In this document: in pieces, positions 17,311-25,863 of the stretch
Numbering within the stretch: the first letter of the stretch is position 1
How the letters are laid out: every line of letters starts with the position of its first letter
Source: Victivallales bacterium
GTDB lineage: Bacteria; Verrucomicrobiota; Lentisphaeria; Oligosphaerales; Lenti-02
NCBI GenBank assembly: GCA_003245525.1
Contig: QKCY01000469.1
Span: forward strand, 1 to 35,004
Length of the DNA: 35,004 nt
Direction: 5' to 3'
The notes under the pieces: generated by a model
What the model was told of the DNA's origin: nothing
Database searches by the model: none
Seen by the model: the letters and a program-made list of their open reading frames with translations, nothing else
Program-made: the position numbers and the translations under genes

Positions 17311-17345
17311 AAAAGCCCCCCTGCCGGTCACCCGGCAGGGGGGCT
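17311..17345 (-). terminator. Strong intrinsic terminator downstream of the DUF3150-like gene
   Basis: A perfect 14-bp stem (17314-17327 with 17332-17345) and a four-base loop are followed, reading leftward, by TTTTC. It lies 47 bases after the stop of the DUF3150-like gene and just before the ribosome site of the split GTPase gene. It therefore separates their transcripts and leaves little room for a GTPase promoter. Confidence 0.88.
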
Positions 17346-17391
17346 CTGTCTTGCTTCTTCTTTCCGTGTTTTCGGTGTGTTCCGTGGACGA

Positions 17392-18040
17392 CTAGGCGGC
17401 CAAGGTGAACCTCCGCTCCCCGAGGCGGCCGAAGCCCTCCACCAGGGCGGTGGTGTCCTCGCGGGCCATGGCGGTCGCCCGGTCGCGCAGGACCTCCAGG
17501 CCGCGCGCCAGCTCGCGCTTGGCGCTGGCGCTGTCCCGGTACTCCCCGGCGGTGCGCTGGAGGAACTCCCGGCGCATGTTCTCAAGCTGCGCCTCCATCT
17601 CGGCGTCGTTGGCGAAGTTGAGCTGCCTGAAGTGGTCCACGAACCGGATCAGCCGGTTCAGCATCTTCTGGTGGACCGACCCCGTGCCCTTGATGGTAGC
17701 CAGCATGTCCCGGCAGAGCTGGGCGGTCTGTTCCCGCAGTTCGGCGGTGCAGTCGCGGATGAACGTCTCGCACGAGGCCTCGATCCGGCCCCGCGCCTCG
17801 CGGGCGGCCCGTTCCCGGGCCTGGGCCAGCTCCTGCCGCGTCCCGGCCTCGACCAGTTCGGCCTTGGGCACGTCGGGCACCGCGAGCTGGAAGAAGCTGA
17901 CGTGGAACCCGAAGTGGCGGTCCATCAACTCCGGCGGCGGGAAGGCGTCCTCGATGGCCGCCACCAGCCGGGAGGTATCCTCCACCAGGCCCCGCGCGGT
18001 CTCGCGCCACTCCTCCAGGGCCTCGCGCTTCGAGAGAGTA
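17392..18040 (-). pseudogene. 5'-truncated DUF3150-like protein
   Basis: The last about 215 codons encode a soluble helical protein with features I recognise from the DUF3150 family: HFGFHVSFFQLAVPDVP, a long Arg/Ala-rich helix, HQKMLNRLIRFVDHFRQLNF, AKRELARGLEVL, and the ending VEGFGRLGERRFTLAA. Before about 18040 the frame stays open but the sequence stops looking like protein and has no Met start near the boundary. Family members normally have a longer N-terminal part. DUF3150 proteins have no known activity; from memory they occur in integrated elements with AAA+ ATPases, VWA proteins and nucleases. The neighbouring split GTPase and nuclease fragment fit such an element in decay. An alternative non-ATG start close to 18040 cannot be excluded. 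Confidence 0.6.
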
Positions 18041-18211
18041 TGAGATTGGCGGCCTATCAAGCGGGTGACAGAATCGAGACCAACCCGGAGGGCAGTCTGG
18101 GGTCGGGGCAGAACGCCAGTCCCCGAGCAAACGCCGTCAAGCCTCCGTTCACACGAGCCAGGGCCGAGACGCAATGAGTCCGGCCCCAAGACCGGATGGA
18201 GACGGTACTTC
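18041..18211. other. Junction between DUF3150 fragment and FGE-domain gene
   Basis: No convincing gene is seen. The segment holds short GC-rich complementary blocks (TCGGGG and CCCCGA around 18103-18125) but no clear terminator, insertion-sequence end or target duplication. It is the breakpoint where the DUF3150 coding sequence loses its 5' part. Confidence 0.5.
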
Positions 18212-21200
18212 TCAGGGCACTGTCCGGACGAGGCGAAGCCCGTTATCCCCGTGAAGGTAATTGGGCGAGATCGCGCTACGTACCGCCGAGCGGCAGCGCA
18301 TTGCTTGGTTAAAATACCCTCCTCCGCGGAGCATTCTCCGTTCTCCAGAGTGTGCGCCTTCTGGATTGGTGGCTGTTCCAGGGTAGACCCCATACCAGTC
18401 CAGGCACCATTCCCAGACATTGCCGTGCATGTCATAGAGTCCCCAGCTGTTCGGCAGGTAAGAGCCAACTGCAGCGGTACCACCAGAGAGATCCTCGGTA
18501 GGGTTGCCGCCACCTGAGTAGTAGTAGCGAGCAACCTGAGCCACATTGGGGCAGCTTTGCGTGTCGGTGAGATTCCTGCCAGAATTCAGCGCAGTGCCCT
18601 TCCCGGAGCGGCATGCGTACTCCCACTGGGACTCGGTGGGGAGGTCGAGTGTGGCCAGTCCGGTCTTCTGGCGCAGCTTGCCTATGAAAGATGCGCCATC
18701 CACGGCACTGTCCATTGGCCAGCAAGCTCCTGCCGAACGGCCTCGGATCTCATCGTAAGTCGAATAGTCAACCGGGCGAGTGCTGCGAACGTTGGTATTG
18801 GAGAACACAGACAACGGCCATTCCCCCATCACCCGTTCCCACTGTCGCTGTGTTACCTCGAACACGCCGATATAGAAGTCCTTGGTCAGAGTCACCTTGT
18901 GCTGGGTCTCATCATCGAAGCGACCGAGCTCGCCAGCTGGTGAGCCCATGGTGAAGGTACCAGCGGGGATACGCCGCATCACGAGCCTGTTGGTTTTGTA
19001 TTCCTCTGTCCAGCCCCCAGCAGGAACCGCAGCGAGGTAGCTAACCGGATAGGTCCTGGCTGATGCCCCGGCCGAGACGTCGATCACCATGTACTCGCCG
19101 GAGGGGCTGACCTCGAACACCGCCAAGGCATAGCGCTTTCCCAGAGCACCGAGCATGCCCGAACCATAGGCCGATGCCCAAAGGCAGTATTCGCCAGGTT
19201 CCATCGCAGTGACGGTCGCCGAGAGTCGGTCCGCCGACGGCAAAATGGTCGGAAGAGTGCCGCGTCGCTCCGGGATCGATTCCACCCACCACTTGATGTT
19301 GGCTGGGGGCACGGGATTGTTCACGCCATCGGTGACGGCCAGCGTGAAGGTCGTCGGCTGATTCGTGCCCATCGTGCTCGGAGGGTCCTCGAACGCAATC
19401 TCGGGGAGACTGGACAGAGGGACGTCGAGCATCGTCCACGTCGGACTGGTCCAAGTCTTTCCCCAGCCGAGTATCTCGATGCTGGCCTCGACGCGGGAAT
19501 CGACCAGGAAGTCGACATCGAATCTGGTCGTCTCTACCGGTAGTGGCAAGAGGCGCACCTCGGAATCCAGTTGGAGTGTCGGCTGAACGTAGAGACTGGC
19601 GGCAAGGCTGGAGTAGAACTTGGTCCAAAGCACGGGGTAGATCTTCACCGTTGCCAGCAACGTGCCTTCGGCACTGACATCGAAGGTCACGCTCTGGGTG
19701 AACCCGTCGCTGGTGACCGTGCGCCACGTGCCGTCGTCGTACTCGACCCCGATCTGAACCGTCTTGCTAGCGCTGTAGGCCGCCTCCATGTTCAGCGCAC
19801 CCGCAGCCGTCACTTCCATCTCCGCGTAGAAGTCAAGGCCCACGTCCTGCCACACGGGCAAGTAGCCGACCTGATAGTAGAAGCTATGGCTGACGCTGAA
19901 CAGCTTCTTCTTCGGGTTGAGGCCCAGTTTGCCTGCCAGATCGTACTTGGCCCAGGCGTCCAAGCCGAGCTCACCTGTAGCAACGATCCGGCAATACTTC
20001 AGGGAGAGAGACTCGAAGCGCGCCTCGGTGTCGATGGTCGGCTTGAAGCCGATGCCGTAGCCCACGCTCAGCCCGCTACCCAAATCTGCCTCCCCCTCGT
20101 AGCGTCCCCCGACTACCCCCGTCTCGTCGCGCGAGACGCCCTGTTCGCCGACCACCTGCCGGGTCAACCGGAAGGCACCGGCCGGATCTTGGTAGACCTG
20201 TGTGCCGTTGCGCGTTGCGCTGGCTGGCACCAGTCCGTCCATGTCACCGACCACCAGCGAACTGCGCAACACTCCTGTGTCGATCGCCTCGGCCAGGCAG
20301 GCATCCACCGTGGTCAGATTCACACCCTCGCGGGTGCGATTGACAGCCACGATGCGCTTGAGCCCCTGGCCGTTCGCGTTGTCGAACACGATGAGGTCGC
20401 CGACGGCCAGGGCTCCCGCGTCGCCGACGGTCACAACCGACCCGTCCGGTGAGACGCCGACGGCCTCGATACCCTCGGCTGCCAGGTCACGCGGCGTTTT
20501 GGCGAGAACATTCTCGACCTCCATGACCGAGACAGTCAGTTCGGTGCGATTGAAGTAGTTGCGGTTTCCCACCTCGTCTTCGGCCACCACGGCAATGTCA
20601 TAGGTTTCGCCCGGCGTCAAACCCGCCAGGCTGGCTTGGGTGGTACCGGTGACAGTGCAAGCCAAGTTGGCACCGTCGACCAGCCCGGCCCGGCCCGTTG
20701 GTGCGGCATAGACCCGATAGAGCATCTGCTCTGCCGCCGTACGGTCGTCAACGGCCTCAGGCCAGTGCACGCATGCCTCGCCAGGGTCGGGCGAGTAGGC
20801 CATGAGCGCTCCCGCGAAAGTCGGGTTGGGTGAGATGTTCACGTCGCATGCCGTGGCGGTGTAGACCCATGCCCCCGCGCCACAGGGCAGTGAGTCGGCC
20901 TTGTAGTAGCGGAGGTTGCGCCAGACCCAGATTGGGACAGCGGAGCTCCGGCCACCTGGTTCCACCTTCAGCGGTGCGGGGAGGGCCGGATAGGGGTCGT
21001 AGCTGATGGGGCCAAGAAGAGCCCAGCCCGCGCTTAGTGGGACTATGCTTGACCGGACAACCGAGCCGGTCACCGTTAACGGCGGCAGAGGGTCGGTGGC
21101 GTGACCGGGCTGCACGGGCGTATACACCCAGTAGCCCCTGCCTGGCTGGATCTGCTCCGCCTCCGCGTAGCAGCCCAAATCGGGGTCATACTCCCAGACG

Positions 21201-21376
21201 GTGCTCTGGGTCATTCCTTGGAACACGGCGTCTGGGCGTGGATCGACCGGTGCGATAGGCACCGACACGAGGTTCCAGCCGGGAACCAACTGCAGCACAA
21301 AATCCACAGCCATCGCCTGTCCAACAAGCAACGCCGCAAAGAGAACGATCACTCTCAACACATATGCTCCTCTCAT
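18212..21376 (-). CDS. Exported multidomain protein with C-terminal formylglycine-generating-enzyme-like (SUMF1) domain
   Basis: This 1054-residue protein starts at ATG 21376 (GGCGGAAG upstream); a GTG nine codons earlier is an alternative. The signal peptide is MRGAYVLRVIVLFAALLVGQ, cleaved about residue 23. It is followed by a surface-protein module beginning LQLVPGWNLVSVPI, a fibronectin type III-like domain (YRVYAAPTG ... GLTPGETYDIAVVAEDEVGN), a long beta-rich middle, and from about residue 800 an FGE/sulfatase-modifying-factor fold: IPAGTFTMGSPAGELGRFDDE, DFYIGVFEVTQRQWERVMG, LPTESQWEYACR, YDMHGNVWEWCLDWYG and RGGGYFNQAMRCRSAVR. The end is GLRLVR where the family usually has GFRLVR. I do not see evidence for the catalytic Cys arrangement of true FGEs, so a binding or structural role is more likely. 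It lies between two truncated genes. Confidence 0.85.
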   Translation of the reverse strand: MRGAYVLRVIVLFAALLVGQAMAVDFVLQLVPGWNLVSVPIAPVDPRPDAVFQGMTQSTVWEYDPDLGCYAEAEQIQPGRGYWVYTPVQPGHATDPLPPLTVTGSVVRSSIVPLSAGWALLGPISYDPYPALPAPLKVEPGGRSSAVPIWVWRNLRYYKADSLPCGAGAWVYTATACDVNISPNPTFAGALMAYSPDPGEACVHWPEAVDDRTAAEQMLYRVYAAPTGRAGLVDGANLACTVTGTTQASLAGLTPGETYDIAVVAEDEVGNRNYFNRTELTVSVMEVENVLAKTPRDLAAEGIEAVGVSPDGSVVTVGDAGALAVGDLIVFDNANGQGLKRIVAVNRTREGVNLTTVDACLAEAIDTGVLRSSLVVGDMDGLVPASATRNGTQVYQDPAGAFRLTRQVVGEQGVSRDETGVVGGRYEGEADLGSGLSVGYGIGFKPTIDTEARFESLSLKYCRIVATGELGLDAWAKYDLAGKLGLNPKKKLFSVSHSFYYQVGYLPVWQDVGLDFYAEMEVTAAGALNMEAAYSASKTVQIGVEYDDGTWRTVTSDGFTQSVTFDVSAEGTLLATVKIYPVLWTKFYSSLAASLYVQPTLQLDSEVRLLPLPVETTRFDVDFLVDSRVEASIEILGWGKTWTSPTWTMLDVPLSSLPEIAFEDPPSTMGTNQPTTFTLAVTDGVNNPVPPANIKWWVESIPERRGTLPTILPSADRLSATVTAMEPGEYCLWASAYGSGMLGALGKRYALAVFEVSPSGEYMVIDVSAGASARTYPVSYLAAVPAGGWTEEYKTNRLVMRRIPAGTFTMGSPAGELGRFDDETQHKVTLTKDFYIGVFEVTQRQWERVMGEWPLSVFSNTNVRSTRPVDYSTYDEIRGRSAGACWPMDSAVDGASFIGKLRQKTGLATLDLPTESQWEYACRSGKGTALNSGRNLTDTQSCPNVAQVARYYYSGGGNPTEDLSGGTAAVGSYLPNSWGLYDMHGNVWEWCLDWYGVYPGTATNPEGAHSGERRMLRGGGYFNQAMRCRSAVRSAISPNYLHGDNGLRLVRTVP

Positions 21377-21505
21377 TCGTCTTCCGCCATCCTGCAACAA
21401 CACCCCTATTCGGTCTTTGCGGGCAATATCGGGTTCCAGGGGCAGGGAGTCAAGGAGGCGAAGACCCGGGAGAGAAGGGACACGGCAACTGATAGCTCCG
21501 TAGGG

Positions 21506-21961
21506 TCACACATCCACTCGACCACTGTCACGCTTTGCGCCGCCACTCGGAAGTGGGCGGGCAGAGCTCTTGGTTCGTCTGCCGTGCCATTCCTTGCAGG
21601 CGGTGGCATACGGGCAGTTGGCACACTCCCAGCCGCCGTCGCGGGGATGGAAGCACTTGTTGGCGACCACTATTTCGAGCACCCGGGCCAACTCGCCTAG
21701 GCGGGTGAAGTCGTCGCCTTCCCGCGCGGCCGGATGGCGTTCGCAGGCAGGGACTTTGGTCTTGGTGACCACCTCGAAGCGGAACCGGGTGCCCTCGTGC
21801 CCGAGTTGGTGTTCGGCCCAAAGGTAGCAGGTCGGTTGCAGGTCGGTCGCGGCCTTCCCCTCAGGCCAGCGGCGGGCGCTGGTCTTCCAGTCGACGACAA
21901 ACGCGCGATTTCGGGAAGGGCCGTGCAGTCCATCGAGTGCCCCGAGAACCAGGGGATTGAA
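21506..21961 (-). pseudogene. 5'-truncated PD-(D/E)XK (RecB/Cas4-like) nuclease fragment
   Basis: About 150 codons show the core of a PD-(D/E)XK nuclease: ALDGL with the first metal-binding Asp, FVVDWKTS with the D-x-K pair, a following Gln/Tyr helix (DLQPTCYLWAEHQLG), and a C-terminal Cys cluster CANCPYATACKEW that may be the remains of an iron-sulfur or zinc site. Upstream of about 21961 the frame is open to 22129, but the residues do not resemble the family and the N-terminal part is missing. It ends at 21506. RecB/Cas4-type proteins of this kind are common in integrated elements. There is no CRISPR array here, so a Cas4 role is not supported. Confidence 0.62.
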
Positions 21962-22218
21962 GCCCAAGGTCCAGTGATATATGCCTGACAAGGCAACGAT
22001 CTGCACAGCGGGCTGCGCCTGCAATGCCCGATTCGGACAAGACCCTGCAACAAGGCCCTGTCCGCACGTCAGTCTCTGACTAACCAAGGATTCGCCGGAA
22101 CCACCATGGCACTGGTGCCAGAGAGGCACTCACCTTTCAGCCACGCAAAGGCAGATGCATCAGGTGACAAGGTGGCACAAGGCGAACGATCTGGATTGCT
22201 GCAAACGAAACAGGGAGA

Positions 22219-24486
22219 TCAGGGCTTCGGGGCGGCTTCCAGGGAGGCCAGGAATTGCTGGATGTCGCGGTCGTCGGGGAAGGCTTGGCGGACGTGTTCG
22301 CGGAACTCCGCCTGCTGGGCGGCAGTGGCTTCGCACTTGGCCAAACCAGCGGCGTAGCTCTGCAGATCCCGGGCTACCGTGCGGCCCGACAAGTCCAGTT
22401 CCCCGGCCTGGGCCAAGGTGCCAGCCAGGAGGGCCTGGGCATGGGGGAGGAACCGTTTTCCCTGCTCGCTGTTCAGGAGGTTCGTTGCGGCTCTGACGAA
22501 GCCCGACCCGGTATTGGACGCCAGCCGTCTCTCGACCCCGTCCAACCGGGCCAGGCAGAGCTGGGTCAGTTCCCGACACTTTGCCTGGCGCGCTTCCTCC
22601 TGCGCCAGTTCCTCTGCGGAGAGTGGTGCCTCCGGCTTGCGTCGCGGTCCCCCTGGAAGCGGGGCGCGGGTGAGAAGCTGCTGCCACACCTCGCTGGCCG
22701 AGCCCCGCGCCTCGAGACCCGGAACTCCCCCCATTGCCAGGGACATGGCCAGATCCCAGTTCTCGGCGCGTTTCGTCCTCGCCTTCAGCATGGTCGCCAG
22801 CTTGGTGTCCTCCATCCCCTTCGTCAAGGGGAGGCGGATTGCCCTGCCGCCGGCGAGCGCCCCAGTCAGATCGTACAGGTCGTTGCCTCTGGCACTGGCC
22901 AGCCAGGTATCGATCTCCTCCTGCGGTAGGTCGTCGCCAAGCAGGACGGCTTGCCAACCGAAGAGGAAGGTGAGCGCCCTGGCTCCACCTGGAGTGGCCG
23001 CGAGGGCCGGGACCCGCCGCTTGCCCCAGGCGAGCGCCCCTGGCTCGTCGTCGGCGAGGATGCCCACGGCGACGACCAGGCAGGCCAACTCGCCCAAGTC
23101 CGCCGCCGTCGGTGCCGACTCCGCCTGGGCGAACCATGCATCCACTGTCTCGCGTTCCGCCCAGGCGGCCTTCTGGTCATAGCCGGCCCACGAAGACCAG
23201 GCGATCCGGCGCAGTCCGGGATCGGTCGCGATCCGGTATGCCTCAGCGTATTCGGCGGCGGCCTTCGGTGCCGCAGCTCCGCCGCCCACCGAGTAGAGGT
23301 CCCCTCTGATCAGTGCCATCTCGGCGGGGGGGACGCCGCTCGTTGCCGACCGCAGTTCGAGTTCCCGGCGTAGTTGCGGCAGGCGGGCCAGAGGCGGCTC
23401 GGTACCGACTGGCTCGACCCCGAAGTGGGGAAGGGGGGATGCCGGTGGGGTCGCGGGTCCGGGTTGGCCGCGGAGAAACCCGAAGAGTTGGCGGCGAAGG
23501 CGTTGCCGCACCGCGGCGTCCGCACCGCGCGTTTCCGCGTCGCGCAGTAGGTGGATGGCCTCTTCACGCTTACCGGACCTGGCCAGGGTGGTGGCTGCTC
23601 GGCAGACGGCGTCGGGATCGTCCGCCGCCATCGCTACGCTGACTTCCGCCACCGTTGCCGCCAGGCTGGGGCTCTTGGCAGCCAGGGACTCGCCGAAGCC
23701 CTGGCGCAGGCTGGGGTCCGGCATGAGCCGGGCTGCCAGTTCCACCAGCACCGGATCGTTCAACTTGCCCTGTTGCGCAAGGTGCCGTAGCGTCGCCCAC
23801 AGGCGGCTCTGCGCATTGCCGTGGAACGAAGGACCCGGTTTGTCCGCACGGGGGAGGGAGACCACGGCCTCGGCCGCCTGCTTCCGCAAGGACAAGGGCA
23901 GAGCCGAGAACGCCGCGAGCAGCTTCTCCCCTTCGGGCTTCCGCCCGCTTCGCCCGTAGACCACGTCGAGGAACCCAAGCAGCGCCGCCGCCTGCCGCCA
24001 GTGCTCTCGGTCGGGGCTCGTTCCCGCCGCCTGCCGAAGGGCTTGTCCCGCCTCCGCCAGCGCAAACGGGTGTGTCGGCCCCGGCCCGCCCTGGCCCTGC
24101 TGTCCGTGCGAGATCTCCAGGCAGGCCTCCGCCAGCGAGGCGAAACCGTCGCACCGCCCGGCCAACAGACCGGACATGGCCACGAAGGCGCGGCGCCCCA
24201 GCGTGTCCTTTCCCCATAGCTTCTCCGCCCACTCGAGCCCAGCTGCCGGGGCGGACAGGGCATCCACCGCTGCCGCCGAGAGAACCAAGGGAGGTAGCCC
24301 GACTGCCTCCAGGCGCTGGGCTGGCCAGAGAGACTCCATTGCTGTCGCTTGCTCGGTCAGGAAACGGCTCGGATCGGCCAGGGGGGCAACCTCCGCAATG
24401 TCCCCGTCTCCCCCAACCAGCGCCGGGGAAACCACGGCAAGGAGGCAGACAAGAAGGCGAGCTACGCAGTCTCTCAGATACGACAT
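22219..24486 (-). CDS. Exported helical-repeat protein of unknown function (paralogue 1)
   Basis: This 755-residue protein has a signal peptide (MSYLRDCVARLLVCLLAVVS, cleaved about residue 25) and AGGGG before its ATG. The mature part is almost wholly alpha-helical by composition and pattern, with TPR-like segments such as CRAATTLARSGKREEAIHLLRDAE and AAEYAEAYRIATDPGLRRIAWSSWAGYDQKAAW. It is clearly paralogous to the protein encoded at 29633-31891: the segments RIAW-WAG-D-KAAWA and TPGG-RAL-FL align, and the last 21 residues are identical. No catalytic motif is recognised. The gene lies in a run of leftward genes for exported proteins, 52 bases after a beta-propeller gene. A scaffold or adaptor role in the envelope is possible but unsupported. 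Confidence 0.75.
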   Translation of the reverse strand: MSYLRDCVARLLVCLLAVVSPALVGGDGDIAEVAPLADPSRFLTEQATAMESLWPAQRLEAVGLPPLVLSAAAVDALSAPAAGLEWAEKLWGKDTLGRRAFVAMSGLLAGRCDGFASLAEACLEISHGQQGQGGPGPTHPFALAEAGQALRQAAGTSPDREHWRQAAALLGFLDVVYGRSGRKPEGEKLLAAFSALPLSLRKQAAEAVVSLPRADKPGPSFHGNAQSRLWATLRHLAQQGKLNDPVLVELAARLMPDPSLRQGFGESLAAKSPSLAATVAEVSVAMAADDPDAVCRAATTLARSGKREEAIHLLRDAETRGADAAVRQRLRRQLFGFLRGQPGPATPPASPLPHFGVEPVGTEPPLARLPQLRRELELRSATSGVPPAEMALIRGDLYSVGGGAAAPKAAAEYAEAYRIATDPGLRRIAWSSWAGYDQKAAWAERETVDAWFAQAESAPTAADLGELACLVVAVGILADDEPGALAWGKRRVPALAATPGGARALTFLFGWQAVLLGDDLPQEEIDTWLASARGNDLYDLTGALAGGRAIRLPLTKGMEDTKLATMLKARTKRAENWDLAMSLAMGGVPGLEARGSASEVWQQLLTRAPLPGGPRRKPEAPLSAEELAQEEARQAKCRELTQLCLARLDGVERRLASNTGSGFVRAATNLLNSEQGKRFLPHAQALLAGTLAQAGELDLSGRTVARDLQSYAAGLAKCEATAAQQAEFREHVRQAFPDDRDIQQFLASLEAAPKP

Positions 24487-24538
24487 ACCATTCCCCTCTT
24501 CGACCTAGGGCGAACTTCCCTCTACAGCCGGTCCTGCC

Positions 24539-25765
24539 TTACCAGTCGATGGAGACAGGAACCATATCCTTCGGGAGACTTACGGGCCGTGAATGTACCT
24601 CATGCCCGTCAACCGTTAAGATGTCAAGCACCACCCAACGTGATCTCGCCGGCCCAAGGGCGACTGCAGGAGACACGATGCCGAGACAAGCAATCCGGCT
24701 ACCTTCTGGCGACCAACAAGCCTGGACAATGGGCTGGCGACTTAGCTCCAACGCAGTACCACCTTCTGCAACGTCTGCCACCGCCAATCCACCGCCCTCG
24801 AGCAATCCGTCGTCGGCGCTTAGCTTTGCGAGCAGAATCCTCGTGCCATCTGGGCTCCAGGCAATGCCGCTCCATCCCGACTGATACCCGGTATCGGGCG
24901 GGTCCCCTTTCCCAATAGTTGGCCGAGGCAGGTCTCTGACGGTCTTGAAGTCGGCGGAAAGGATGACGCACCGTCTGTCGCGTCCTGAATCGAGGATGGC
25001 GTCCACTGCCAACCACTTCCCTTCCGGAGACCAGAGGGGATTCATGGCCCCCACGCAACCTGACAGGGGGACATGCACCCGAACGGCATCCTTCCTGGCA
25101 CGGTCATAACTCCATACTTCAGATTCTTGCGAGCCGCACCAGAGTTGTCGGCTGTGCCATTCATACGCAATTGAGTCTGCCGGCCCGAAGGAGACAGCAC
25201 CGATGAACCCATCGTCGCCCTTGACCGCTTCCGGGGCGATGAGCGCCCGGTTCATCGGTAGATCAATGAGGAGACCAGATTGCTTGGCCAGAATTGAAAC
25301 GGCAAATGGGCCCTGAAAAGGCCGCCTTTTCCCGGCCATATAGACCCCCCAGGCAACAACCGATTCGCCCGAAGGTGTCCAGGCCAATGAGTGTGAACGC
25401 AGGGTAGATTGTCCCGGAAGGAAGAGCACATCTCGCCAACAATCGCCCGAATCTCCGATCCGATGGCAGGAATTGGTTGAGACATCGATCCGGTATAGCA
25501 CTGGCGGGAAGGACTCGTCAGCCAGAAAAACAACGCTCTTGTGATCGCGGGACCAGCGCACGTCGCGTCCAGAAGGAACCACCAGTTTGACGTTTCCATC
25601 CGAATCAAGTGCATATACGCCTTGAGGACCAGAGGGACCGCCGCGCACTCCCCGCAGGACCAGCAATGCCTCGTCGCCCCGGAGGCTGGTGAGAATGGCA
25701 GGCTCCCTCCCGTAGGTAGATGGGAGAGTCAGCAGAAACAGAAACATGACGATGGGGCACTTCAT
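24539..25765 (-). CDS. Exported TolB-like beta-propeller (PD40 repeats) protein
   Basis: This 408-residue protein has a signal peptide (MKCPIVMFLFLLTLPSTYG) and AGGAAAG upstream of its ATG. The mature part has repeated strands with the PD40/WD40-like signature: RDVRWSRDHKSVVFLAD, LAWTPSGESVVAW, PLWSPEGKWLAVDA, IAWSPDGTRILLA and ACWSPEGSRIACLG. That indicates a six- or seven-bladed propeller as in TolB and related periplasmic proteins. There is no Pal- or colicin-related context, so it should not be named tolB. Propellers of this type usually bind partner proteins. It sits between a zincin lipoprotein and a helical-repeat protein, all leftward, with gaps of 52 and 98 bases. Confidence 0.82.
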   Translation of the reverse strand: MKCPIVMFLFLLTLPSTYGREPAILTSLRGDEALLVLRGVRGGPSGPQGVYALDSDGNVKLVVPSGRDVRWSRDHKSVVFLADESFPPVLYRIDVSTNSCHRIGDSGDCWRDVLFLPGQSTLRSHSLAWTPSGESVVAWGVYMAGKRRPFQGPFAVSILAKQSGLLIDLPMNRALIAPEAVKGDDGFIGAVSFGPADSIAYEWHSRQLWCGSQESEVWSYDRARKDAVRVHVPLSGCVGAMNPLWSPEGKWLAVDAILDSGRDRRCVILSADFKTVRDLPRPTIGKGDPPDTGYQSGWSGIAWSPDGTRILLAKLSADDGLLEGGGLAVADVAEGGTALELSRQPIVQACWSPEGSRIACLGIVSPAVALGPARSRWVVLDILTVDGHEVHSRPVSLPKDMVPVSIDW

Positions 25766-25863
25766 GGAGCATTCTTTCCTGATGGAGCTCCTCCTTCCTC
25801 GTGTCTCCAGAAGGCGGAAGGGCCTAGCTGGCCAGATGGCAAGGTTCTCTCCAGAACCGATGC

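Noticed and set aside
18041-18211. Insertion-sequence remnant at the DUF3150 breakpoint
   Set aside because: No terminal inverted repeats, target duplication or transposase fragment could be recognised.
18212-19000. Active formylglycine-generating enzyme for sulfatases
   Set aside because: Only the fold-level motifs are seen, the catalytic Cys arrangement is not evident, and no sulfatase is encoded in the window.
21506-21961. Cas4 as part of a CRISPR system
   Set aside because: There is no array or other cas gene, and the fragment is truncated; a RecB-like element nuclease is enough.
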